A stretch of 64,000 bases of DNA from Chelativorans sp. AA-79 (GTDB taxonomy: Bacteria; Pseudomonadota; Alphaproteobacteria; Rhizobiales; Rhizobiaceae): NCBI RefSeq assembly GCF_029457495.1, contig NZ_CP120361.1, positions 3,178,001 through 3,242,000 of the forward strand. The letters run 5' to 3'. Of the stretch, positions 1 to 8,136 are shown in pieces. Position numbers and translations under genes: made by a program. The notes under the pieces were generated by a model. The model had not been told where the DNA came from. It did not search any database and saw only the letters and a list, made by a program, of their open reading frames with translations. Each line of letters starts with the position of its first letter. Position 1 is the first letter of the stretch.

Positions 1-157
1 GCCGTCGACGTGCATGTCGTCTGCGCCGATACCGAGGAGGCAATCTGGCAAGTGGTCAGTCGCAAGGCCGGCGATCACGATGCCACGAAGGCCGAGATGG
101 CATCTGCCATGTCGCGCCCGCCCAGGCATCGAAAGTCCTTCAAAGCTACGCACCTGA

Positions 158-382
158 TACCACACGCTGAAGCACTCGACGCGGATACGGGATTACGAAC
201 CGTCGCTCAATCTCATCAGCCGCACGGTCGGCAAGCGGCTCGTGCCGAAGCTCACCGGCAAGGATTTTCGCGGCTGGTATGCGAAATGGGGCACGAAGGG
301 CCGAACGAGGCGCTACGTGCGAAACGACGATCTGGAGAACAACCGGAAAGTCGCCGAAGCACGTTCGAAACTGAGGAAGTGA
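158..382 (+). pseudogene. remnant of a tyrosine-recombinase (phage-type integrase) N-terminal region
   Basis: An open frame that follows a stop codon directly (TGA at 155-157) and has no start codon encodes about 74 residues. They resemble the SAM-like core-binding part of rhizobial phage-type integrases, with motifs such as DYEPSLNLISRTVGKR and DFRGWYAKWG followed by a basic stretch. The catalytic domain with its Arg/His/Tyr residues is missing, since the frame ends at 382. It lies about 75 bp from a tRNA-Gly gene, a usual integration target. I read it as debris of an integrated element. The family assignment is from memory of the motif style and is only moderately sure. Confidence 0.4.
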
Positions 383-455
383 AACGGCTCTGAAACGCCT
401 GTGAAACGGCTCGTGATGCTCAATCGTAAAACAGCAGGACTTTCAAGAGATTGCC

Positions 456-529
456 TGGAGCGGGTAGCGGGAATCGAACCCGCATATTCAGCTTGGAAGG
501 CTGCTGCTCTACCATTGAGCTATACCCGC
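456..529 (-). tRNA. tRNA-Gly (anticodon TCC)
   Basis: The reverse complement folds as a cloverleaf. The acceptor stem GCGGGTA pairs with TACCCGC, the D arm holds the sequence AGCTCAATGGTAGAGC, the anticodon loop is CTTCCAA (anticodon TCC), and the T arm is GCGGGTTCGATTCCCGC. The 3' CCA is encoded at 456-458. An integrase remnant lies just beyond its 3' end and a regulator gene beyond its 5' end, so this tRNA borders the accessory patch. Confidence 0.95.
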
Positions 530-735
530 TTGCGAGCGTCTTAGCTAATTGACCGCGTTCGGAAGGTCAAGCCGTGCGACCAGCCCCTGTCGAGCGCCCA
601 CGCGATTCCACCGGCCGGCCAGGGTCGCAGTGCGCCATCGAGCCCGCTGAGCCTACCGCAGCGGCATATCCTGCAATTCTAATTGACCGTGCCCATTGCT
701 TGTAGCAACCTTCGTTTCGGGGTCGGGGGACTACA

Positions 736-1860
736 ATGCATGGGGAGAGCTACGAAAACGCGCTCGATATCTGCTATGAAGCGGTAGCCTTTCCGGAACT
801 CTGGTCATCGGCTCTGGACAGGCTTGCGCACGCCCTCGGCGCAACCGGGGCCATGTTCTACCCGAAGGATGTCAACGAGAACGCGACCACCGTTCCGTCG
901 TCTTCCGTCTATGGAGGCCTGCTTGAGGACTATGTCGCAGGCGGCTGGTATCTGAATCATTACCGGGCAATCAGAGGCTGGAATCTTTTCCTTTCCAACC
1001 GAAAATCCGTGATCATCGAGCACGACCTCGCCAGCGATGAGGAGCGGAAAGGGCTGCCTCATTACAACGAGCTCTATCTCAAATGGGGATTCCCCGGTTT
1101 CGCCGCCATCGGCTTCAAGGTGGACGGCGATCCGTGGTGCCTGCCGCTGATCAGATCGCGGCACGAGGGCTTCTTTACCCCGGAGGAGGCTGCGCGGCTC
1201 GCAAAGATCACTCCTCACCTCAGACGTATGGTAAAGCTCGGAAACCTCATTGCAAGCGCCCGCAGCGCCACCGGTCTCAGCACATTTGACACGATCGGGC
1301 AGGCTGCCCTCCTGCTCGACGGCAGAGGGCGCGTCATCGCCCTCAACGCATGCGCCGAGGAGCTTCTCGCACGGAACGCAGGCTGCTTGCATATCAAGCG
1401 TGGCAGGCTGCTTTCTGCGGACGGCAGCAACGATTTGCCGCTACAGTCGCTTGTCGCCGCCGCTGTCGACTGGAGCCGTTCGACAGCCGATACGGAAAAG
1501 GTGCTGCCGATCTCGATCGAGCGGCCAGCCAGACTGCCCATCATGGTCGAGGCAATTTCCTCTCCGGCCGTGGTGCGCACGGTATCGCCGAACGCCCATG
1601 CAATCATCCTTCTCAAGGATCCAGAGCTTCACGCCATAGGCGATCCCGCGCGGATCTCCAGCCTGCTCGGCCTGACCCCGGCTGAATCGATGCTGTGCCT
1701 GGAACTTGCCACCGGTGCCTCGGTTGCGAAAGCCGCCTCCACGCTCGGGATTGCTGAGAGCACGGCCAGGCAGAGGCTGAAAGCTGTCTTCCAGAAAACG
1801 GGAGTCCACCGGCAATCGGAGCTGCTGCTTCTCGTGCGCGGACTAAATCAGTCCAGGTGA
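736..1860 (+). CDS. LuxR-type helix-turn-helix transcriptional regulator
   Basis: This 374-residue protein has a C-terminal helix-turn-helix of the LuxR/GerE type at about residues 308-370 (LGLTPAESMLCLELATG, then a recognition-helix stretch TLGIAESTARQRLKAVFQK). The N-terminal 200 residues resemble the uncharacterised sensor part common in alphaproteobacterial regulators of this kind. No receiver or acyl-homoserine-lactone domain is evident. GGGGGA lies just upstream of the ATG. The gene is convergent with the Slam-like gene, the stops being 5 bp apart. It is the only regulator in the patch, so it may control the lipoprotein/Slam genes and could bind the palindrome at 4252-4273. That link is inference. 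Confidence 0.85.
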   Translation: MHGESYENALDICYEAVAFPELWSSALDRLAHALGATGAMFYPKDVNENATTVPSSSVYGGLLEDYVAGGWYLNHYRAIRGWNLFLSNRKSVIIEHDLASDEERKGLPHYNELYLKWGFPGFAAIGFKVDGDPWCLPLIRSRHEGFFTPEEAARLAKITPHLRRMVKLGNLIASARSATGLSTFDTIGQAALLLDGRGRVIALNACAEELLARNAGCLHIKRGRLLSADGSNDLPLQSLVAAAVDWSRSTADTEKVLPISIERPARLPIMVEAISSPAVVRTVSPNAHAIILLKDPELHAIGDPARISSLLGLTPAESMLCLELATGASVAKAASTLGIAESTARQRLKAVFQKTGVHRQSELLLLVRGLNQSR

Positions 1861-1865
1861 GCGTC

Positions 1866-3164
1866 TTAGAACTCCCGTGTCAGCGCGAGCCCGAAATCGT
1901 GACTCTCGTACTCGTAGAAGCTGACGTTGGACTTCCTGTCCGTAAATTTATATGTGGCTTTGGGCGTGAAGCCTGCGAAATTCAGTTTCCTGTGCGAGAC
2001 GCCTGCGCCGATGGAGAAGAGACGGTCCTCGCGGCGATGGTCGGTGGCCGGGAAATTCCCGAGATAGTCCCGCCACTCGAACGAACCGAAGAAGCTCGTC
2101 ATGAAGCCGCCCCGCCACTCCTTGTCGTATTCCAAGCCGAGGCTGGCGCCATCGTAGTCGAGATGCCGGCGCTGCGTCCGCTCGAACGTCAATCCCAGCC
2201 TTGCCGCCAAGGCATCCGATTGTGAAAGGGCCCTGCGGACGGAGAGTCCCGCGATGTGGATATGCCCGTCCCTGTAGTCCTGGTCGACATAGTCCTGAAC
2301 ACGGCTCGACAGGGAGAAAGAGACTGTGTTCCTCTCGCCGACGACCGCTCTGACCCCCGCCGTGATGCCGTAGCGCAACAGGTAGGGATCACCGGCCGCC
2401 CATCGGTATTCGACAGCCGGACCTGCGGCCCACGACAGCCTGCCGGCCCGGCGCGACAGCGCGACGGATCCGCCGACCCCGATCTCGTCGCTTTCGGTCG
2501 TTTCCGAATATTTCCTGATGTCTGCCCAGCCGGAGGCAACCACCGCATATGACTCGTCGAGGCGGAAGGTCCGAAAGGCGCTGCCACCAGTTCCGGCCCC
2601 CACGCCGCTCGCCTTCCTGGAGTCCTCGTCGATGGCGAATACCAGCCCTCCTGCCTCGAAGGTTCTGTTGTGGGTGCCCTTGTTGACGTTTGTCGACGGT
2701 AAGAGAGAGAAATAATAGGAAAAGCCATAATCGCGGGAGCCGTCGATCCTGTCGAGATATCTCTCGGCGAGATGCCGGACGGGCGCGTCGTCGGACCCTC
2801 GGGCCAGCGCCTGGAAATGATAGGACGAACCGTCCCGGTCGCCTGTTCTCAGAAGTGCCCGGGCCAGTTCGAACCGGGCGGGGGTGAAATTCGGCTCCAC
2901 GGAAAGGATGAGGCGAAAGATTCTGATCGCCTCCTTGTAATCCTTGTCGCGCATCCTGATGACGCCTTCCAGATGCGCGACGTGGAGGGCAGCGTCGGGT
3001 TTTCCTCGCATGATCCGGCGGATGACGGCCCGCGCGCCGTCATCGTCGCCCGCGCGGACAAGGACTGCTATTCTGTCAGCTCCATGTTGCTGGGACCATA
3101 AGGGAGCCGCGGCCGATAAAAGCATCGCTGCCGCGGCCCCCAGCGTGGCCAGAACCCTGTGCAT
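1866..3164 (-). CDS. Slam-like outer-membrane protein (surface lipoprotein assembly modifier, DUF560 type)
   Basis: This 432-residue protein has a signal peptide (about residues 1-24, cleaved near SQQ). A helical TPR-like region follows (about 25-135, with repeats such as DKDYKEAIRIFRLILSVEP and FTPARFELARALLRTGD). The remainder alternates in the pattern of an outer-membrane beta-barrel and ends in Phe. TPR plus barrel is the Slam architecture. In Neisseria, Slam proteins move lipoproteins such as TbpB to the cell surface. The gene lies just downstream of a TbpB-like lipoprotein gene on the same strand, which is the expected translocon/client pairing. The ATG at 3164 is chosen over an upstream TTG because it begins a proper signal peptide. 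Confidence 0.75.
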   Translation of the reverse strand: MHRVLATLGAAAAMLLSAAAPLWSQQHGADRIAVLVRAGDDDGARAVIRRIMRGKPDAALHVAHLEGVIRMRDKDYKEAIRIFRLILSVEPNFTPARFELARALLRTGDRDGSSYHFQALARGSDDAPVRHLAERYLDRIDGSRDYGFSYYFSLLPSTNVNKGTHNRTFEAGGLVFAIDEDSRKASGVGAGTGGSAFRTFRLDESYAVVASGWADIRKYSETTESDEIGVGGSVALSRRAGRLSWAAGPAVEYRWAAGDPYLLRYGITAGVRAVVGERNTVSFSLSSRVQDYVDQDYRDGHIHIAGLSVRRALSQSDALAARLGLTFERTQRRHLDYDGASLGLEYDKEWRGGFMTSFFGSFEWRDYLGNFPATDHRREDRLFSIGAGVSHRKLNFAGFTPKATYKFTDRKSNVSFYEYESHDFGLALTREF

Positions 3165-3181
3165 GAGGATACCCGCTCCCA

Positions 3182-3214
3182 AAGCATGCCCGGTGCTGTC
3201 GGGCAGGCATGCTT
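3182..3214 (-). terminator. hairpin between the lipoprotein gene and the Slam-like gene (possible attenuator)
   Basis: AAGCATGCC at 3182-3190 is the exact inverted complement of GGCATGCTT at 3206-3214, and CCG/CGG can extend the stem inward. It sits in the short gap between the lipoprotein stop (3228) and the Slam start (3164). There is only a very short T run, so full termination is uncertain. A partial terminator would give more lipoprotein than translocon. Confidence 0.4.
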
Positions 3215-3227
3215 GTCCCCATTTCCG

Positions 3228-4190
3228 TCAGTTCTGGCCGGCAGAGAAGAAGCCGGAGCCAACCGAGTCCGCGTCGTTGATCGACAGGATGCCGCCGACT
3301 TCCTCGCCTGCCTTCCCGTAGAATTTGCCACCATATGTCCCCGAGAATTCGCCGATGTCGGCCACGAAAGCCTGATCACCGGTCAGGGTTCCGGCAAAAG
3401 AGTTCCCTTCTATGTCAGCCTCGTTCATGGCGATGGCCCCTGCGACAGGCACGCGATTGCCGGTCCAGGCGTCGTTCACTCTGGCTTCCCTGGTCACGCC
3501 GGCGATGTTTCCGGCGATTTTTCCCGCCGCGAAATCTGCGCTCATTTGCACATCGCCGCGATATCTGAGGCGATCGAAACTGTCGCTGCCCTTCTGATAG
3601 ACGTCGGCTACCGCGTATCCGGAATAGGTGGCGTTTGCCTTGCCCTCGAGGGCGGATGGACGGGTCTCCGTCCCGATGACGGCATAGCCGTTCGTCGTCC
3701 CGCCGTCGGTCGTATCCCAAAAATATGTCCAAACCTGGTGGGAATCATATTCGACATTCTGGCCCGAGAGCGCCTCCGCAGCAGACGGAGCGCTCCAGGT
3801 GTAGAGTGCGCGCCAGTTGCCGTCCGGCTCCTTTTCGAAGCCGTTCCCGTCGGGCGAGACATCGGCCGCCGCGTAGCTGACGGTTTCACCGCCCAGTGTC
3901 ACGTCGATCCCGCCCTGATCGTTTCTGGTGATCTTGAACTCGGGAGACGTTGTCTCGACCCAGGCACCATCTTGGTGACGTGCCGCCTGGATCATGTTGC
4001 CGTTGTAAGCGGAAAGCGTGTTGCCGCTGGCGAGCGCCTCTCCGACCGTGCCTGCGTCCTCCGCAAACGTGGCATCGTCGGAAAATGCCGGGTCGTCCAG
4101 CAGAGACGTGTAACCTCCGCCGCCGCAGGCGCTCAGAAGTAAAGTCGCGAGAAGAGCGGTTGCCCCGCGCAGCCGGTTTCGGTCGATCAT
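3228..4190 (-). CDS. TbpB-like beta-barrel surface lipoprotein, putative Slam client
   Basis: This 320-residue lipoprotein has a basic N-terminus, a hydrophobic stretch and the lipobox LLLSAC followed by Gly-rich sequence, so Cys at about residue 22 should be lipidated. The C-terminal part carries GTYGGKFYGKAGEEVGG, the signature of the transferrin-binding-protein-B-type eight-stranded barrel domain (fHbp/TbpB family). The ATG at 4190 has GGAGGG six bases upstream, and an upstream in-frame start would spoil the signal sequence. It is first in a two-gene unit with the Slam-like gene. The ligand is unknown (haem, iron carrier or host factor are possible). No TonB-dependent receptor is beside it. 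Confidence 0.75.
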   Translation of the reverse strand: MIDRNRLRGATALLATLLLSACGGGGYTSLLDDPAFSDDATFAEDAGTVGEALASGNTLSAYNGNMIQAARHQDGAWVETTSPEFKITRNDQGGIDVTLGGETVSYAAADVSPDGNGFEKEPDGNWRALYTWSAPSAAEALSGQNVEYDSHQVWTYFWDTTDGGTTNGYAVIGTETRPSALEGKANATYSGYAVADVYQKGSDSFDRLRYRGDVQMSADFAAGKIAGNIAGVTREARVNDAWTGNRVPVAGAIAMNEADIEGNSFAGTLTGDQAFVADIGEFSGTYGGKFYGKAGEEVGGILSINDADSVGSGFFSAGQN

Positions 4191-4251
4191 GATGGCCCTC
4201 CACAGTTGTGCCCCAATATGGAGGGATGGAAAGCCGTCCGCCGGTTTTGCC

Positions 4252-4273
4252 GCAACTACCATTTGGTAGTCGC
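4252..4273. promoter_or_regulatory. 22-bp palindrome upstream of the lipoprotein/Slam genes, possible operator
   Basis: The arms ACTACCA and TGGTAGT are exact inverted copies around a TT centre (4255-4270). Outer GC/GC pairs extend the symmetry to 4252-4273 with one mismatch. The element lies about 62 bp upstream of the lipoprotein ATG, where an operator or activator site would sit. Its size and symmetry suit a dimeric helix-turn-helix regulator, for example the LuxR-type protein encoded 2.4 kb away. No clear -35/-10 pair could be assigned. The rest of the 343-bp gap between the lipoprotein start and tRNA-Tyr shows nothing else I can support. Confidence 0.5.
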
Positions 4274-4533
4274 AATCGACTTATCGTCTTATTGGTATGG
4301 TCACGACCGCGCCATCCGGGCACAGCCCGCGGGCCGATCTGCATGCCTATGGCCGGAGGCTCGACATCCGGGAGGCAACCGACGGCATTGGGCCGGCAGG
4401 CTTCGTGCGCTGCGATCCGGGATATGTCGTATCTTGAGCTGAGAACCTGCAGGCCACCGGCAGCCTCACCCAGAGGCTGTCACCCATCTTTCTGGAACGT
4501 TCTGCTGCCCGGTTCGGACACAAAGGCGATGGA

Positions 4534-4618
4534 TGGTGGAGGGGGCTGGATTCGAACCAGCGTAGGCGAAGCCAACGGATTTACAGTCCGTCTCCTTTAA
4601 CCACTCGGACACCCCTCC
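4534..4618 (-). tRNA. tRNA-Tyr (anticodon GTA)
   Basis: The reverse strand gives a class II tRNA with a long variable arm. The acceptor stem GGAGGGG pairs with CCCCTCC, the anticodon loop region CTGTAAATC gives GTA, the T loop is GGTTCGAATCC, and the 3' CCA is encoded at 4534-4536. It marks the right edge of the accessory patch. Confidence 0.95.
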
Positions 4619-4814
4619 GCGCTGCTGCATCATGCGCAGGAAGTCATTTGGGAAAAGCGGCGCCGCAGGTCAATGGTCTTCCGTTTTCCGTGTGCGCCTT
4701 ATGGCCACGACGTTTCTCACTGTCAACAGCGTCAAAGCGCATCGCCGTTGAAAATCGCGTTCAGGTGTCTCTCCGCCATAGGCGCGGGGCGCCGGCTCGT
4801 CTATACGAGGCGCC

Positions 4815-5645
4815 ATGAACGACCGGAAGAATAGCGGAACCCCCAAGGACAGCCACTATGCCCGGCTGCGCCGCGCCCATCGCGAGCAGGCGGGATCAGG
4901 GCAGCGCCCCGCCACAGACCTGCCGGAAGGGGTCGTGCGGCTCTACGGGCTGCATACCGTGCGGGCAGCGCTCGACAATCCGTCCCGCACGATCCGCCGC
5001 ATGCTGGTGACGAGGAATGCCGCGCAGCGCCTGGAGATCGGCGATCTTTCCGCCCTGCCCTTCCCGGCCGATCTGGTCGAGCCGAAGGCGATCGATAGAC
5101 TTGTCGGCGCCGATGCGGTCCATCAAGGTGTTCTGATCGAGGCGGAGGCCCGCTCGCCAAAACCGCTTTCGGCCCTCGGCGACGCGTCTCTGGTGCTCGT
5201 GCTGGACCAGGTGACGGACCCGCACAATGTGGGCGCCATCATACGCTCGGCGGTCGCCTTCGGGGCGGATGCCCTGGTGACGACGGCGCGCCACAGCCCG
5301 GCCGAATCGGGCGTGCTCGCCAAGGCCGCCTCCGGGGCGCTCGAGCATATCGACCATATCGAGGTGCGGAATCTCGCCAATGCCCTGGAGGAGCTGCACG
5401 AGGCCGGTTTCCTCACGGTCGGGCTCGATTCGGAAGGGCCTCAGTTGCTTGAGGATAGCCTCGAAGGCGGGAAGATCGCCCTGGTGCTCGGCGCCGAAGG
5501 CAAGGGGCTCAGGCAGAAGACGCGCGAGACCGTGCGCGCGCTTGCGCGGCTCGACATGCCCGGCGCGATTCGCTCCCTAAACGTCTCCAACGCCGCTGCG
5601 GTCACGCTCTACATCGCCCGCAAGCGGCTCGCCGGGGGCTCATAG
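4815..5645 (+). CDS. rlmB: 23S rRNA (guanosine-2'-O-)-methyltransferase RlmB (TrmH/SpoU family)
   Basis: This 276-residue protein has an N-terminal substrate-binding region (VVRLYGLHTVRAALDNP) and a SpoU catalytic domain. Three motifs are visible: motif 1 VTDPHNVGAIIRSA with the conserved Asn and Arg, motif 2 VLGAEGKGLR, and motif 3 RSLNVSNAAAVTLY, which forms the knot that binds S-adenosylmethionine. RlmB methylates a guanosine ribose in 23S rRNA (G2251 in E. coli). The gene starts about 200 bp from the divergent tRNA-Tyr gene. Its stop overlaps the stop of the convergent mgtE by a few bases. Confidence 0.9.
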   Translation: MNDRKNSGTPKDSHYARLRRAHREQAGSGQRPATDLPEGVVRLYGLHTVRAALDNPSRTIRRMLVTRNAAQRLEIGDLSALPFPADLVEPKAIDRLVGADAVHQGVLIEAEARSPKPLSALGDASLVLVLDQVTDPHNVGAIIRSAVAFGADALVTTARHSPAESGVLAKAASGALEHIDHIEVRNLANALEELHEAGFLTVGLDSEGPQLLEDSLEGGKIALVLGAEGKGLRQKTRETVRALARLDMPGAIRSLNVSNAAAVTLYIARKRLAGGS

Positions 5646-7072
5646 ACCGAACCACCAGGTGGCGAGACCGAGAAAGCCGAAAAAGCCAACCACGTCCGTC
5701 ACCGCCGTCACGAAGACGGAGGAGGCCACCGCAGGATCGGCTCCCACACGGTCGAGCAGGAGGGGGATGAGGATTCCGGCAAGCGCGGCCACGAACATGT
5801 TGATGACCATGGCCGCGGCGATGATGACGCCGATATCGGCATTCTGGAACCAGGCTCCCGCCACCAATCCGATAAGCGTGGCGAAGATGATCCCGTTCAT
5901 TATCCCCACGCCCATTTCACGGCGGATGATGCGACCGGCATTGTAGATGTCGAGGTCCCCGGTGGCGAGCGCCCGCACGGTCACCGTCATCGTCTGCGAG
6001 CCCGCGTTCCCGCCCATGCCGGCGACGATGGGCATGAGGACGGCAAGGGCCACCACCTGTTCGATCGTGCGGTCGAACAGGCTGATGACGGAAGCGGCGA
6101 GGAAGGCGGTCACCAGGTTGACCAGCAGCCAGGGCACGCGCGAGCGCTCCGCGGCAAGCACGGAATCCGACAGTTCCTCGTCGCCGACGCCGCCCATGCG
6201 CAGCAGGTCCTCCTCCGCCTCCTGCGTGATGACGTCCACCACGTCGTCGATGGTGAGAACACCCACAAGCCGGTCGTTCTCGTCCACGACGGCGGCCGAC
6301 AGGAGGTCGTACTGCTCGAAGATCCGCGCCGCTTCCTCCTGGTCCATGGTGGCGGGGATCGCGTGGCGCGTCTCGCGCATGATCTCCTCGACCTTGACCG
6401 TTCGCTGCGTGCGGAGAATGCGGTCGAGGTCGACGGCGCCGACAAGACGGAAGGTCGGATCGATGACGAAGATCTGCGAGAACGAATCGGGCAGGTTCTG
6501 GTCTTCGCGCATGTAGTCGATGGTCTGACCGACCGTCCAAAAGGGCGGCACGGCGACGAATTCCGTCTGCATGCGCCGGCCGGCGGTCTCTTCCGGGTAG
6601 CCGAGCGACCTGCGCAGCCGCACCCGCTCGGTGAAGGGGAGCTGCGCCAGGATCTCGTCCTGGTCCTGCGGGTCGAGATCCTCCAGGATGTAGACGGCGT
6701 CGTCCGATCGAGCTGTTGGACGGCTTGGGCGATCTGCGCGTTGGGCAGGCTCTCGACGATATCGAGGCGGATCGCCTCGTCGACCTCGGTGAGCGCCGTG
6801 AAGTCGAACTTGTCGCCCATGAGCTGAACGAGCGCGCGGCGCTGCTCGGGCATCAAGGCTTCGAGGAGGTCACCGATCTCCGATTGGTGCAGCCCGCCCA
6901 CATCCCTGCGCAGCGTCAGCGTGTCGCGGTCGCCGATGGCGGCCCCTATATGCGCGAGAAAATGCGCCGAGACCGAGCCGTCCTCGCCATAGATGCCACG
7001 CTCCGACGCCTCGGCCGGGTTGCCGTGCCACTCTTCGGTTTCCGGCTCGCTCAAGGACGGCCCCTCCTGCAT
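5640..7072 (-). pseudogene. mgtE: magnesium transporter MgtE, interrupted by a single-base frameshift
   Basis: The parts match MgtE. An N-terminal MgtE_N domain is encoded at 7072-6708 (e.g. ALMPEQRRALVQLMGDKFD). A second frame carries paired CBS domains (MQTEFVAVPPFWTVGQTI; LVGVLTIDDVVDVITQE) and the membrane domain with VALAVLMPIVAGMGGNAGSQ and a C-terminal helix bundle. The frames join near 6706-6709: reading GATCGG as GATTCGG would give ..QLDSDDAVYIL.. and restore one protein of about 477 residues, the normal length. This is either a real loss of function or a sequencing error. The ATG at 7072 is a guess; a GTG at 7093 with GAGGTGG upstream is as plausible. MgtE imports Mg2+ and is gated by Mg2+ binding to its cytosolic domains. 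Confidence 0.85.
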
Positions 7073-7233
7073 AAAGATGCCCGGCACGCTCACGCGCTTC
7101 GCGCCACCTCTAGCGTGCCTTTTGCCGGAACAAAAGCGCGGGATTCGGGAAAGCGCCGGAAAGTCGCCGGACCACGGCAAGTCCGGAAACGGCCGGCTAT
7201 CCTAGGGGTAGACCAGTCAGAAGGTGGCGCCGA

Positions 7234-8007
7234 TCATGCGCCCTGCCCCCAGTTCATCTCAAGGCCGCCATCGATCGTGAAGCTCTGGCCCGTGACGTAG
7301 TCGGCATCCGCGGAGGCGAGATAGAGCGCAAGCCGGGCGATCTCCCAAGGCTCACCGGGGCGATTGAGAGGGATGCGCGGCAGTTCCTCGCGCATCTTCT
7401 GCGGATCCTCGGTGCGCTCCACCGTCATCGGCGTGCGCACGAGGCCCGGCGCGATCGCATTGACATTGATACGCAGCGGCGCAAGCTCCAGCGCCAGCGA
7501 GCGGGTGAAGGTGACAAGCCCGCCTTTGGCCGCGCCATAGGCGGCGCTCCGCGGACTCGGGATCGCCTCGTGCACCGACGTGATGTTGATGATCTTGCCG
7601 CCCCCGCCCTTCCCGCGGCGCAGGCGGATGAACTCGCGGCAGCAGAAAAAGGGGCCGTAGAGATCCGTCCTGACGACCCGGTCGAAGTCTTCGGTCTTCA
7701 TGTCGGCCACCTCGGCACCGCCGCCGCCCACCCCTGCATTGTTGACGAGGATGTCGGGCGCACCGAGCTCTTGCACGACGGCCTCGAACAGACCTGCAAC
7801 GCTTGTCTCGTCCTTCACGTCGAGCTGCCGGACAAGCGCCCTTCGGCCCGCCGATTCAACGCGTTTGCGGGTCTCATCGGCGCCCTCCTCGTCCGAGTGG
7901 TAGGTCACCGCGATATCCGCGCCGGCCTGCGCAAATGCTTCAGCCATGGCCCGACCCATGCCCGAATCCGAACCCGTGACGACCGCGATCTTGCCTTCGA
8001 GGCGCAT
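7234..8007 (-). CDS. short-chain dehydrogenase/reductase (SDR), glucose-1-dehydrogenase-like
   Basis: This 257-residue classical SDR has the cofactor motif TGSDSGMG near the N-terminus, NNAG at about residue 88, a catalytic Ser in INITSVHEA, and the YGAAK motif supplying the catalytic Tyr and Lys. The C-terminal YVTGQSFTIDGG is typical of the family. The start at 8007 is preferred because GGGAGG lies about 7 bp upstream; the longer frame from 8028 would put that site inside the gene. The substrate cannot be read from the sequence. The gene is divergent from the adenine deaminase gene. Confidence 0.85.
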   Translation of the reverse strand: MRLEGKIAVVTGSDSGMGRAMAEAFAQAGADIAVTYHSDEEGADETRKRVESAGRRALVRQLDVKDETSVAGLFEAVVQELGAPDILVNNAGVGGGGAEVADMKTEDFDRVVRTDLYGPFFCCREFIRLRRGKGGGGKIINITSVHEAIPSPRSAAYGAAKGGLVTFTRSLALELAPLRINVNAIAPGLVRTPMTVERTEDPQKMREELPRIPLNRPGEPWEIARLALYLASADADYVTGQSFTIDGGLEMNWGQGA

Positions 8008-8136
8008 CCCTATGTCCTCCCGTTGCATGTCCGCCTAACCGCATAGCCACGGGAATGTTCGCGGGGCGGCTTGATCCTTCATTCCGCGAGGGCCATTCTC
8101 GCCCTCACGCATCCGTCTCCCATTCGCGAGGTCATC

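Noticed and set aside
10..393. 127-codon + strand frame at the window start
   Set aside because: It reads the integrase-like fragment out of frame; the frame ending at 382 gives the recognisable sequence.
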